A DNA stretch of 64,000 nt. Origin: Ptiloglossa arizonensis (lineage: Eukaryota; Arthropoda; Insecta; Hymenoptera; Colletidae). The position numbers and the translations under genes are program-made. The stretch lies in the NCBI RefSeq assembly GCF_051014685.1, contig NW_027479429.1, forward strand, positions 62,001 to 126,000. Reading direction: 5' to 3'. Numbering within the stretch: position 1 is the first letter of the stretch; the number at the start of each line of letters is the position of its first letter. Positions 33,701-47,200 of this stretch are shown in pieces. The notes under the pieces are model-generated. The model did no database searches, was not told the origin of the DNA, and was given only the letters and a program-made list of their open reading frames with translations.

Positions 33701-36700
33701 ACGGTATGCGTATTTATTCCCTAGGACATTCTGGTTAAGCGTTTGGAGCAGCAGATTTGCGAAAAATTTGTTGTATTCTCAACCATTTCTTAGCTTCAAA
33801 CTCTCATATCTCGCGAACCGATTGACCTAACCCAAAAATTCCTTTTGCATTTGAAAGTAGAAACTCGCCCGATTACAACGGTATGTGTATTTTTTCCCTA
33901 GGACATTCTGGTTAAGCGTTTGGAGCAGCAGAATTGCGAAAAATTTTTTGCCTTCTCAACCATTTCATGGCTTCAAACTCCCATATCTCGCGAACGGATT
34001 GACCTAACCCAAAAATTCCTTATGTATCTGAAAGTAGAAACTCGCCCGATTACAACGGTATGTGTATTTTTTCCCTAAGGCATTCTGGTTAAGCGTTCGG
34101 AGCAGCAGAATTGCGAAAAATTTTTTGCCTTCTCAACCATTTCTTGTTTTCAAACTCCCATATCTCGCGAACGGATTGACCTAACCCAAAAATTCCTTAT
34201 GCATCTGAAAGTAGAAACTCTCCCGATTACAACGGTACGTGTATTTTTCTCCTAGGGCATTCTGGTTAAGCGATTGGAGCAGCAGAATTGCGAAAAATTT
34301 GTTGTCTTGTCAACCATTTCTTAGCTTCAAAGTCCCATATCTCGCGAACGGATTGACCTAACCCAAAAATTCCTGTTGCGTCTGAAAGTAGAAACTCGCC
34401 CGATTACAACGGTTTGTGTATTTTTTTCCTAGGCCATTCTGGTTAAGCGTTTGGAGCAGCAGATTTGCGAAAAATTTGTTGTCTTCTCAACCATTTCTTA
34501 GATTCAAACTCTCATATCTCGCGAACGGATAGACCTAACCCAAAAATTCCTATTGCATTTGAAAGTAGAAACTCGCCCTGTTACAACGGTTCGTGTATTT
34601 TTCCCCTAGGGCATTCTGGTTAAGCGATTTGTGCAGCAGAAGTGCGAAAAATTTGTTGTCTTGTCAACCATTTCTTAGCTTCAAGGTCCCAAATCTCGCG
34701 AACGAATTGACCTAACCCAAAAATTCGTATTGCATTTGAAAGTAGAAACTCGCCCGATTACAACGGTATGTGTATTTTTTCCCTAGGCCATTCTGGTTAA
34801 GCGTTTGGAGCAGCAGAATTGCGAAAAATTTTTTGCCTTCTCAACCATTTCTTGGCTTCAAACTCCCATATCTCGCGAACGGATTGACCTAACCCAAAAA
34901 TTCCTTATGCATCTGAAAGTAGAAACTCTCCCGATTACAACGGTACGTGTATTTTTCTCCTAGGGCATTCTGGTTAAGCGATTGGAGCAGCAGAATTGCG
35001 AAAAATTTGTTGTCTTGTCAACCATTTCTTAGCTTCGAAGTCCCATATCTCGCGAACGGATTGACCTAACCCAAAAATTCCTGTTGCGTCTGAAAGTAGA
35101 AACTCGCCCGATTACAACGGTTTGTGTATTTTTTTCCTAGGCCATTCTGGTTAAGCGTTTGGAGCAGCAGATTTGCGAAAAATTTGTTGTCTTCTCAACC
35201 ATTTCTTAGCTTCAAACTCTCATATCTCGCGAACGGATAGACCTAACCCAAAAATTCCTATTGCATTTGAAAGTAGAAACGCGCCCTGTTACAACGGTTC
35301 GTGTATTTTTCCCCTAGGGCATTCTGGTTAAGCGATTTGTGCAGCAGAAGTGCGAAAAATTTGTTGTCTTGTCAACCATTTCTTAGCTTCAAGGTCCCAT
35401 ATCTCGCGAACGGATTGACCTAACCCAAAAATTCGTATTGCATTTGAAAGTAGAAACTCGCCCGATTACAACGGTATGTGTATTTTTTCCCTAGGGCATT
35501 CTGGTTAAGCGTTTGGAGCAGCAGAATTGCGAAAAATTTTTTGCCTTCTCAACCATTTCTTGTCTTCAAACCCCCATATCTCGCGAACGGATTGACCTAA
35601 CCCAAAAATTCCTTATGCATCTGAAAGTAGAAACTCGCACGATTACAACGGTACGTGTATTTTTCCCCTAGGGCACTCTGGTTAAGCGATTTGAGCAGCA
35701 GAAGTGCGAAAAATTTGTTGTCTTGTCAACCATTTCTTAGCTTCAAGGTCCCATATCTCGCAAACGGATTGACCGAACCCAAAAATTCCTATTGTAACTG
35801 AAAGTAGAGACTCGCCCGATTACAACGGTATGCGTATTTTTTCCCTAGGCCATTCTGGTTAAGCGTTTGGAGCAGCAGATTTGCGAAAAATTTGTTTTCT
35901 TGTCAACCATTTCTTAGCTTCAAAGTCCCATATCTCGCGAACGGATTGACCGAACCCAAAAATTCCTATTGTATCTGAAAGTAGAAACTCGCCCGATTAC
36001 AACGGTATGCGTATTTATTCCCTAGGCCATTCTGGTTAAGCGTTTGGAGCAGCAGATTTGCGAAAAATTTGTTGTCTTCTCAACCATTTCTTAGCTTCAA
36101 ACTCTCATATCTCGCGAACGGATTGACCTAACCCAAAAATTCCTTTTGCATTTGAAAGTAGAAGCTCGCCCGATTACAACGGTATGTGTATTTTTTCCCT
36201 GGGGCATTCTGGTTAAGCGTTTGGAGCAGCAGAGTTGCGAAAAATTTTTTGCTTTCTCAACCATTTCTTGGCTTCAAACTCCCATATCTCGCGAACGGAT
36301 TGACCTAACCCAAAAATTCCTTATGTATCTGAAAGTAGAAACTCGCCCGATTACAACGGTATGTGTATTTTTTCCCTAAGGCATTCTGGTTAAGCGTTCG
36401 GAGCAGCAGAATTGCGAAAAATTTTTTGCCTTCTCAACAATTTCTTGTCTTCAAACTCCCATATCTCGCGAACGGATTGACCTAACCCAAAAATTCCTTA
36501 TGCATCTGAAAGTAGAAACTCTCCCGATTACAACGGTACGTGTATTTTTACCCTAGGGCATTCTGGTTAAGCGATTGGAGCAGCAGAATTGCGAAAAATT
36601 TGTTGTCTTGTCAACCATTTCTTAGCTTCAAAGTCCCATATCTCGCGAACGGATTGACCTAACCCAAAAATTCCTGTTGCGTCTGAAAGTAGAAACTCGC

Positions 36701-37165
36701 CCGATTACAACGGCATGTGTATTTTTTCCCTAGGCCATTCTGGTTAAGCGTTTGGAGCAGCAGAATTGCGAAAAATTTTTGGCCTTCTCAACCATTTCTT
36801 GGCTTCAAACTCCCATGTCTCGCAAACGGATTGACCTAACCCAAAAATTCCTTAGGCATCTGAAAGTAGAGACTCGCCCGATTACAACGGTTTGCGTATT
36901 TTTTCCCTAGGCCATTCTGGTTAAGCGATTGGAGCAGCAGAAGTGCGAAAAATTTGTTGTCTTGTCAACCATTTCTTAGCTTCAAAGTCCCATATCTCGC
37001 GAACGGATTGACTGAACCCAAAAATTCCTATTGTATCTGAAAGTAGAAACTCGCCCGATTACAACGGTATGCGTATTTTTTCCCTAGGCCATTCTGGTTA
37101 AGCGTTTGGAGCAGCAGATTTGCGAAAAATTTGTTGTCTTCTCAACCATTTCTTAGCTTCAAACT
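30794..37165 (+). repeat. 37-monomer block, copy 2
   Basis: Unit order follows 24,250-30,793 at a 6,549-bp step. The best match is 35,042-37,165 against 28,493-30,616, where even the rare ccctggggc, gcagagttgcg, ggcatgtg and gactgaaccc changes coincide. Private changes include caagggcccaa near 32,382, attctgattaag near 31,605, gattcaaact near 34,502 and aaacgcgccc near 35,279. Confidence 0.75.
32741..35041 (+). repeat. 14-monomer HOR copy lacking the gttctttt monomer
   Basis: Thirteen units in the 14-mer order, but after the D unit with gtgttttttttccc the next unit (33,626) is C rather than the B variant with gttcttttgtctacc that stands between them at 24,604, 27,08x and 31,150. Exactly one monomer is missing and the register is kept, the signature of unequal exchange or slippage by one unit. 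Confidence 0.8.
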
Positions 37166-39112
37166 CTCATATCTCGCGAACGGATTGACCTAACCCAAAA
37201 ATTCCTTTTGCATTTGAAAGTAGAAGCTCGCCCGATTACAACGGTATGTGTATTTTTTCCCTAGGGCATTCTGGTTAAGCGTTTGGTGCAGTAGAATTGC
37301 GAAAAATTTTTTGCCTTCTCAACCATTTCTTGGCTTCAAACTCCCATATCTCGCGAACGGATTGACCTAACCCAAAAATTCCTTATGTATCTGAAAGTAG
37401 AAACTCGCCCGATTACAACGGTATGTGTATTTTTTCCCTAAGGCATTCTGGTTAAGCGTTCGGAGCAGCAGAATTGCGGAAAATTTTTTGCCTTCTCAAC
37501 CATTTCTTGTCTTCAAACTCCCATATCTCGCGAACGGATTGACCTAACCCAAAAATTCCTTATGCATCTGAAAGTTGAAACTCTCCCGATTACAACGGTA
37601 CGTGTATTTTTACCCTAGGGCATTCTGGTTAAGCGTTTGGAGCAGCAGATTTGCGAAAAATTTGTTGTCTTCTCAACCATTTCTTAGCTTCAAACTCTCA
37701 TATCTCGCGAACCGATTGACCTAACCCAAAAATTCCTTTTGCATTTGAAAGCAGAAACTCGCCCGATTACAACGGTATGTGTATTTTTTCCCTAGGACAT
37801 TCTGGTTAAGCGTTTAGAGCAGCAGAATTGCGAAAAATTTTTTGCCTTCTCAACCATTTCTTGGCTTCAAACTCCCATATCTCGCGAACGGATTGACCTA
37901 ACCCAAAAATTCCTTATGTATCTGAAAGTAGAAACTCGCCCGATTACAACGGTATGTGTATTTTTTCCCTAAGGCATTCTGGTTAAGCGTTCGGAGCAGC
38001 AGAATTGCGAAAAATTTTTTGCCTTCTCAACCATTTCTTGTCTTCAAACTCCCATATCTCGCGAACGGATTGACCTAACCCAAAAATTCCTTATGCATCT
38101 GAAAGTAGAAACTCTCCCGATTACAACGGTACGTGTATTTTTCTCCTAGGGCATTCTGGTTAAGCGATTGGAGCAGCAGAATTGCGAAAAATTTGTTGTC
38201 TTTTCAACCATTTCTTAGCTTCAAAGTCCCATATCTCGCGAACGGATTGACCTAACCCAAAAATTCCTGTTGCGTCTGAAAGTAGAAACTCGCCCGATTA
38301 CAACGGTTTGTGTATTTTTTTCCTAGGCCATTCTGGTTAAGCGTTTGGAGCAGCAGATTTGCGAAAAATTTGTTGTCTTCTCAACCATTTCTTAGCTTCA
38401 AACTCTCATATCTCGCGAACGGATTGACCTAACCCAAAAATTCCTATTGCATTTGAAAGTAGAAACTCTCCCGATTACAACGGTACGTGTATTTTTCTCC
38501 TAGGGCATTCTGGTTAAGCGATTGGAGCAGCAGAATTGCGAAAAATTTGTTGTCTTGTCTACCATTTCTTAGCTTCAAGGTCCCATATCTCGCGAACGGA
38601 TTGACCTAACCCAAAAATTCGTATTGCATTTGAAAGTAGAAACTCGCCCGATTACAACGGTATGTGTATTTTTTCCCTAGGCCATTCTGGTTAAGCGTTT
38701 GGAGCAGCAGAATTGCGAAAAATTTTTTGCCTTCTCAACCATTTCTTGGCTTCAAACTCCCATATCTCGCGAACGGATTGACCTAACCCAAAAATTCCTG
38801 TTGCGTCTGAAAGTAGAAACTCGCCCGATTACAACGGTATGTGTATTTTTTCCCTAGGGCATTCTGGTTAAGCGTTTGGAGCAGCAGAATTGCGCAAAAT
38901 TTTTTGCCTTCTCAACCATTTCTTGGCTTCAAAGTCCCATATCTCGCGAACGGATTGACCTAACCCAAAAATTCCTGTTGCGTCTGAAAGTAGAAACTCG
39001 CCCGATTACAACGGTATGTGTATTTTTTTCCTAGGCCATTCTGGTTAAGCGTTTGGAGCAGCAGATTTGCGAAAAATTTGTTGTCTTGTCAACCATTTCT
39101 TAGCTTCAAGGT
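37166..39112 (+). repeat. Eleven monomers related to 11.3-14.3 kb
   Basis: Starts with the aagctcg/tgcagtag unit and continues E, gttgaaactc, D with gaaagcag, E, tctcccg, gttgcgtct/tttgtg, then attgcattt with tctcccg, gtattgcattt, gttgcgtct and a unit following gcgcaaaa (38,892). The order parallels 11,327-12,9xx and 13,8xx-14,3xx with some units missing. No local tandem copy exists. Confidence 0.7.
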
Positions 39113-41945
39113 CCCATATCTCGCAAACGGATAGACCGAACCCAAAAATTCCTATTGCATTTGAAAGTAGAAACTCGCCCGATTACAACGGTATGTGTAT
39201 TTTTTCCCTAGGGCATCCTGGTTAAGCGTTTGGAGCAGCAGAATTGCGAAAAATTTGTTGTCTTCTCAACCATTTCTTAGCTTCAAACTCTCATATCTCG
39301 CGAACGGATTGACCTAACCCAAAAATTCCTATTGTATCTGAAAGTAGAAACTCGCCCGATTACAACGGTATGCGTATTTATTCCCTAGGCCATTCTGGTT
39401 AAGCGTTCGGAGCAGCAGATTTGCGAAAAATTTGTTGTCTTCTCAACCATTTCTTAGCTTCAAACTCTCATATCTCGCGAACGGATTGACCTAACCCAAA
39501 AATTCCTTTTGCATTTGAAAGTAGAAGCTCGCCCGATTACAACGGTATGTGTATTTTTTCCCTAGGGCTTTCTGGTTAAGCGTTTGGAGCAGCAGAATTG
39601 CGAAAAATTTTTTGCCTTCTCAACCATTTCTTGGCTTCAAACTCCCATATCTCGCGAACGGATTGACCTAACCCAAAAATTCCTTATGTATCTGAAAGTA
39701 GAAACTCGCCCGATTACAACGGTATGTGTATTTTTTCCCTAAGGCATTCTGGTTAAGCGTTCGGAGCAGCAGAATTGCGAAAAATTTTTTGCCTTCTCAA
39801 CCATTTCTTGTCTTCAAACTCCCATATCTCGCGAACGGATTGACCTAACCCAAAAATTCCTTATGCATCTGAAAGTAGAAACTCTCCCGATTACAACGGT
39901 ACGTGTATTTTTACCCTAGGGCATTCTGGTTAAGCGATTGGAGCAGCAGAATTGCGAAAAATTTGTTGTCTTGTCAACCATTTCTTAGCTTCAAAGTCCC
40001 ATATCTCGCGAACGGATTGACCTAACCCAAAAATTCCTGTTGCGTCTGAAAGTAGAATCTCGCCCGATTACAACGGTATGTGTATTTTTTCCCTAGGCCA
40101 TTCTGGTTAAGCTTTTGGAGCAGCAGATTTGCGAAAAATTTGTTGTCTTCTCAACCATTTCTTAGCTTCAAACTCTCATATCACGCGAACGGATTGACCT
40201 AACCCAAAAATTCCTATTGCATTTGAAAGTAGAAACTCGCCCGATTACAACGGTATGTGTATTTTTTCCCTAGGGCATCCTGGTTAAGCGTTTGGAGCAG
40301 CAGAATTGCGAAAAATTTTTTGCCTTCTCAACCATTTCTTGTCTTCAAACCCCCATATCTCGCGAACGGATTGACCTAACCCAAAAATTCCTTATGCATC
40401 TGAAAGTAGAAACTCGCACGATTACAACGGTACGTGTATTTTTCCCCTTGGGCATTCTGGTTAAGCGATTTGAGCAGCAGAAGTGCGAAAAATTTGTTGT
40501 CTTGTCAACCATTTCTTAGCTTCAAGGTCCCATATCTCGCAAACGGATTGACCGAACCCAAAAATTCCTATTGTAACTGAAAGTAGAGACTCGCCCGATT
40601 ACAACGGTATGTGTATTTTTTCCCTAGGCCATTCTGGTTAAGCGTTTGGAGCAGCAGATTTGCGAAAAATTTGTTTTCTTGTCAACCATTTCTTAGCTTC
40701 AAAGTCCCATATCTCGCGAACGGATTGACCGAACCCAAAAATTCCTATTGTATCTGAAAGTAGAAACTCGCCCGATTACAACGGTATGCGTATTTATTCC
40801 GTAGGCCATTCTGGTTAAGCGTTTGGAGCAGCAGATTTGCGAAAAATTTGTTGTCTTCTCAACCATTTCTTAGCTTCAAACTCTCATATCTCGCGAACGG
40901 ATTGACCTAACCCAAAAATTCCTTTTGCATTTGAAAGTAGAAGCTCGCCCGATTACAACGGTATGTGTATTTTTTCCCTAGGGCATTCTGGTTAAGCGTT
41001 TGGAGCAGCAGAATTGCGAAAAATTTTTTGCCTTCTCAACCATTTCTTGGCTTCAAACTCCCAAATCTCGCGAACGGATTGACCTAACCCAAAAATTCCT
41101 TATGTATCTGAAAGTAGAAACTCGCCCGATTACAACGGTATGTGTATTTTTTCCCTAAGGCATTCTGGTTAAGCGTTCGGAGCAGCAGAATTGCGAAAAA
41201 TTTTTTGCCTTCTCAACCATTTCTTGTCTTCAAACTCCCATATCTCGCGAACGGATTGACCTAACCCAAAAATTCCTTATGCATCTGAAAGTAGAAACTC
41301 TCCCGATTACAACGGTACGTGTATTTTTACCCTAGGGCATTCTGGTTAAGCGATTGGAGCAGCAGAATTGCGAAAAATTTTTTGCCTTCTCAACCATTTC
41401 TTGGCTTCAAAGTCCCATATCTCGCGAACGGATTGACCTAACCCAAAAATTCCTGTTGCGTCTGAAAGTAGAAACTCGCCCGATTACAACGGTATGTGTA
41501 TTTTTTTCCTAGGCCATTCTGGTTAAGCGTTTGGAGCAGCAGATTTGCGAAAAATTTGTTGTCTTCTCAACCATTTCTTAGCTTCAAATTCTCACATCTC
41601 GCGAACGGATTGACCTAACCCAAAAATTCCTATTGCATTTGAAAGTAGAAACTCGCCCGATTACAACGGTATGTGTATTTTTTCCCTTGGCCATTCTGGT
41701 TAAGCGTTTGGAGCAGCAGAATTGCGAAAAATTTTTTGCCTTCTCAACCATTTCTTGGCTTCAAAGTCCCATATCTCGCGAACGGATTGACCTAACCCAA
41801 AAATTCCTGTTGCGTCTGAAAGTAGAAACTCGCCCGATTACAACGGTATGTGTATTTTTCCCCTTGGGCATTCTGGTTAAGCGATTTGAGCAGCAGAAGT
41901 GGCGAAAAATTTGTTGTCTTGTCAACCATTTCTTAGCTTCAAGGT
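39113..41945 (+). repeat. 16-monomer HOR unit, copy 1
   Basis: Opens with a unit having tcgcaaacggatagaccg and the rare ggcatcctgg (39,213). Further markers are gcgttcgg in a C unit, gggctttctgg near 39,568, tatcacgcg near 40,192, cattt with ggcatcctgg (40,275), cacgattac with cccttgggc, gtaact, C with tattccgtagg near 40,799, aagctcg and cccaaatctcgcg near 41,062. One extra G (agtggcg) lies at about 41,902. Step to copy 2 is 16 monomers. Confidence 0.85.
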
Positions 41946-44251
41946 CCCATATCTCGCAAACGGATAGACCGAACCCAAAAATTCCTATTGCATTTGAAAG
42001 TAGAAACTCGCCCGATTACAACGGTATGTGTATTTTTTCCCTAGGGCATCCTGGTTAAGCGTTTGGAGCAGCAGAATTGCGAAAAATTTGTTGTCTTCTC
42101 AACCATTTCTTAGCTTCAAACTCTCATATCTCGCGAACGGATTGACCTAACCCAAAAATTCCTATTGTATCTGAAAGTAGAAACTCGCCCGATTACAACG
42201 GTATGCGTATTTATTCCCTAGGCCATTCTGGTTAAGCGTTCGGAGCAGCAGATTTGCGAAAAATTTGTTGTCTTCTCAACCATTTCTTAGCTTCAAACTC
42301 TCATATCTCGCGAACGGATTGACCTAACCCAAAAATTCCTTTTGCATTTGAAAGTAGAAGCTCGCCCGATTACAACGGTATGTGTATTTTTTCCCTAGGG
42401 CATTCTGGTTAAGCGTTTGGAGCAGCAGAATTGCGAAAAATTTTTTGGCCTTCTCAACCATTTCTTGGCTTCAAACTCCCATATCTCGCGAACGGATTGA
42501 CCTAACCCAAAAATTCCTTATGTATCTGAAAGTAGAAACTCGCCCGATTACAACGGTATGTGTATTTTTTCCCTAAGGCATTCTGGTTAAGCGTTCGGAG
42601 CAGCAGAATTGCGAAAAATTTTTTGCCTTCTCAACCATTTCTTGTCTTCAAACTCCCATATCTCGCGAACGGATTGACCTAACCCAAAAATTCCTTATGC
42701 ATCTGAAAGTAGAAACTCTCCCGATTACAACGGTACGTGTATTTTTACCCTAGAGGGCATTCTGGTTAAGCGATTGGAGCAGCAGAATTGCGAAAAATTT
42801 GTTGTCTTGTCAACCATTTCTTAGCTTCAAAGTCCCATATCTCGCGAACGGATTGACCTAACCCAAAAATTCCTGTTGCGTCTGAAAGTAGAATCTCGCC
42901 CGATTACAACGGTATGTGTATTTTTTCCCTAGGCCATTCTGGTTAAGCTTTTGGAGCAGCAGATTTGCGAAAAATTTGTTGTCTTCTCAACCATTTCTTA
43001 GCTTCAAACTCTCATATCACGCGAACGGATTGACCTAACCCAAAAATTCCTATTGCATTTGAAAGTAGAAACTCGCCCGATTACAACGGTATGTGTATTT
43101 TTTCCCTAGGGCATCCTGGTTAAGCGTTTGGAGCAGCAGAATTGCGAAAAATTTTTTGCCTTCTCAACCATTTCTTGTCTTCAAACCCCCATATCTCGCG
43201 AACGGATTGACCCTAACCCAAAAATTCCTTATGCATCTGAAAGTAGAAACTCGCACGATTACAACGGTACGTGTATTTTTCCCCTTGGGCATTCTGGTTA
43301 AGCGATTTGAGCAGCAGAAGTGCGAAAAATTTGTTTGTCTTGTCAACCATTTCTTAGCTTCAAGGTCCCATATCTCGCAAACGGATTGACCGAACCCAAA
43401 AATTCCTATTGTAACTGAAAGTAGAGACTCGCCCGATTACAACGGTATGTGTATTTTTTCCCTAGGCCATTCTGGTTAAGCGTTTGGAGCAGCAGATTTG
43501 CGAAAAATTTGTTTTCTTGTCAACCATTTCTTAGCTTCAAAGTCCCATATCTCGCGAACGGATTGACCGAACCCAAAAATTCCTATTGTATCTGAAAGTA
43601 GAAACTCGCCCGATTACAACGGTATGCGTATTTATTCCGTAGGCCATTCTGGTTAAGCGTTTGGAGCAGCAGATTTGCGAAAAATTTGTTGTCTTCTCAA
43701 CCATTTCTTAGCTTCAAACTCTCATATCTCGCGAACGGATTGACCTAACCCAAAAATTCCTTTTGCATTTGAAAGTAGAAGCTCGCCCGATTACAACGGT
43801 ATGTGTATTTTTTCCCTAGGGCATTCTGGTTAAGCGTTTGGTGCAGCAGAATTGCGAAAAATTTTTTGCCTTCTCAACCATTTCTTGGCTTCAAACTCCC
43901 AAATCTCGCGAACGGATTGACCTAACCCAAAAATTCCTTATGTATCTGAAAGTAGATACTCGCCCGATTACAACGGTATGTGTATTTTTTCCCTAAGGCA
44001 TTCTGGTTAAGCGTTCGGAGCAGCAGAATTGCGAAAAATTTTTTGCCTTCTCAACCATTTCTTGTCTTCAAACTCCCATATCTCGCGAACGGATTGACCT
44101 AACCCAAAAATTCCTTATGCATCTGAAAGTAGAAACTCTCCCGATTACAACGGTACGTGTATTTTTACCCTAGGGCATTCTGGTTAAGCGATTGGAGCAG
44201 CAGAATTGCGAAAAATTTGTTGTCTTCTCAACCATTTCTTAGCTTCAAACT
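41946..44251 (+). repeat. 16-monomer HOR unit, copy 2 (13 units)
   Basis: Repeats the order and private markers of copy 1 (tcgcaaacggatagaccg, ggcatcctgg at 42,046 and 43,111, tatcacgcg, tattccgtagg near 43,635, cccaaatctcgcg near 43,902). It carries five extra small insertions not in copy 1: an extra G near 42,447, AG at about 42,752 (ctagaggg), C at about 43,211 and T at about 43,335. Similarity ends near 44,210, where the tail switches to another class. Confidence 0.85.
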
Positions 44252-47200
44252 CTCATATCTCGCGAACGGATTGACCTAACCCAAAAATTCCTATTGCATC
44301 TGAACGTAGAAACTCGCACGATTACAACGGTACGTGTATTTTTCCCCTTGGGCATTCTGGTTAAGCGATTTGAGCAGCAGAAGTGCGAAAAATTTGTTGT
44401 CTTGTCAACCATTTCTTAGCTTCAAGGTCCCATATCTCGCAAACGGATTGACCGAACCCAAAAATTCCTATTGTAACTGAAAGTAGAGACTCGCCCGATT
44501 ACAACGGTATGCGTATTTTTTCCCTAAGGCATTCTGGTTAAGCGTTCGGAGCAGCAGAATTGCGAAAAATTTTTTGCCTTCTCAACCATTTCTTGGCTTC
44601 AAACTCCCATATCTCGCGAACGGATTGACCTAACCCAAAAATTCCTTATGTATCTGAAAGTAGAGACTCGCCCGATTACAGCGGTATGCGTATTTTTTCC
44701 CTAGGCCATTCGGGTTAAGCGATTGGAGCAGCAGAAGTGCGAAAAATTTGTTGTCTTGTCAACCATTTCTTAGCTTCAAAGTCCCATATCTCGCGAACGG
44801 ATTGACCGAACCCAAAAATTCCTATTGTATCTGAAAGTAGAAACTCGCCCGATTACAACGGTATGCGTATTTATTCCCTAGGCCATTCTGGTTAAGCGTT
44901 TGGAGCAACAGATTTGCGAAAAATTTGTTGTCTTCTCAACCATTTCTTAGCTTCAAACTCTCATATCTCGCGAACGGATTGACCTAACCCAAAAATTCCT
45001 TTTGCATTTGAAAGTAGAAGCTCGCCCGATTACAACGGTATGTGTATTTTTTCCCTAGGGCATTCTGGTTAAGCGTTTGGTGCAGTAGAATTGCGAAAAA
45101 TTTTTTGCCTTCTCAACCATTTCTTGGCTTCAAACTCCCATATCTCGCGAACGGATTGACCTAACCCAAAAATTCCTTATGTATCTGAAAGTAGATACTC
45201 GCCCGATTACAACGGTATGTGTATTTTTTCCCTAAGGCATTCTGGTTAAGCGTTCGGAGCAGCAGAATTGCGAAAAATTTTTTGCCTTCTCAACCATTTC
45301 TTAGCTTCAAACTCTCATATCTCGCGAACGGATTGACCTAACCCAAAAATTCCTTTTGCATTTGAAAGTAGAAGCTCGCCCGATTACAACGGTATGTGTA
45401 TTTTTTCCCTAGGGCATTCTGGTTAAGCGTTTGGAGCAGCAGATTTGCGAAAAATTTGTTGTCTTCTCAACCATTTCTTAGCTTCAAACTCTCATATCTC
45501 GCGAACGGATTGACCTAACCCAAAAATTCCTATTGCATTTGAGAGTAGAAACTCGCCCGATTACAACGGTATGTGTATTTTTTCCCTAGGCCATTCTGGT
45601 TAAGCGTTTGGAGCAGCAGAATTGCGAAAAATTTTTTGCCTTCTCAACCATTTCTTGGCTTCAAACTCCCATATCTCGCGAACGGATTGACCTAACCCAA
45701 AAATTCCTGTTACGTCTGAAAGTAGATACTCGCCCGATTACAACGGTATGTGTATTTTTTCCCTAAGGCATTCTGGTTAAGCGATTTGAGCAGCAGAAGT
45801 GCGAAAAATTTGTTGTCTTGTCAACCATTTCTTAGATTCAAGGTCCCATATCTCGCGAACGGATTGACCTAACCCAAAAATTCCTTATGTATCTGAAAGT
45901 AGAAACTCGCCCGATTACAACGGTATGTGTATTTTTTCCCTAAGGCATTCTGGTTAAGTGTTAGGAGCAGCAGAATTAAGAAAAATTTTTTGCCTTCTCA
46001 ACCATTTCTTGTCTTCAAACTCCCATATCTCGCGATCGGATTGACCGAACCCAAAAATTCCTATTGTATCTGAAAGTAGAATCTCGCCCGATTACAACGG
46101 TATGCGTATTTATTCCCTAGGCCATTCTGGTTAAGCGATTGGAGCAGCAGATTTGCGAAATATTTGTTGTCTTCTCAACCATTTCTTAGCTTCAAACTCT
46201 CATATCTCGCGAACGGATTGACCTAACCCAAAAATTCCTATTGCATTTGAAAGTAGAAACTCGCCCTGTTACAACGGTTCGTGTATTTTTCCCCTAGGGC
46301 ATTCTGGTTAAGCGATTTGTGCAGCAGAAGTGCGAAAAATTTGTTGTCTTGTCTACCATTTCTTAGCTTCAAGGTCCCATATCTCGCGAACGGATTGACC
46401 TAACCCAAAAATTCGTATTGCATTTGAAAGTAGAAACTCGCCCGATTACAACGGTATGTGTATTTTTTCCCTAAGCCATTCTGGTTAAGCGTTTGGAGCT
46501 GCAGAATTGCGAAAAATTTTTTGCCTTCTCAACCATTTCTTGGCTTCAAACTCCCATATCTCGCGAACGGATTGACCTAACCCAAAAATTCCTTTTGCGT
46601 CTGAAAGTAGAAACTCGCCCGATTACAACGGTATGTGTATTTTTTCCCTAGGGCATTCTGGTTAAGCGTTTGGAGCAGCAGAATTGCGCAAAATTTTTTG
46701 CCTTCTCAACCATTTCTTGGCTTCAAACTCCCATATCTCGCGAACGGATTGACCTAACCCAAAAATTCCTGTTGCGTCTGAAAGTAGAAACTCGCCCGAT
46801 TACAACGGCATGTGTATTTTTTCCCTAAGGCATTCTGGTTAAGCGATTGGAGCAGCAGAAGTGCGAAAAATTTGTTGTCTTGTCAACCATTTCTTAGCTT
46901 CAAAGTCCCATATCTCGCGAACGGATTGACCGAACCCAAAAATTCCTATTGTATCTGAAAGTAGAAACTCGCCCGATTACAACGGTATGTGTATTTTTCC
47001 CCTATGCCATTCTGGTTAAGCGATTGGAGCAGCAGAATTGCGAAAAATTTGTTGTCTTGTCAACCATTTCTTAGCTTCAAAGTCCCATATCTCGCGAACG
47101 GATTGACCGAACCCAAAAATTCCTATTTTAACTGAATGTAGAAACTCGCCGGATTACAACGGTATGTGTATTTTTCCCTAGCCCATTCTGGTTAAGCGAT

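Noticed and set aside
41633..42058. Longest plus-strand open frame, 141 codons
   Set aside because: It runs through more than two satellite monomers in the single frame kept open by the 177-bp (59-codon) period, and exists only because two ccctagg stops mutated to cccttgg. Its translation is a tandem repeat of the monomer with no recognisable domain.
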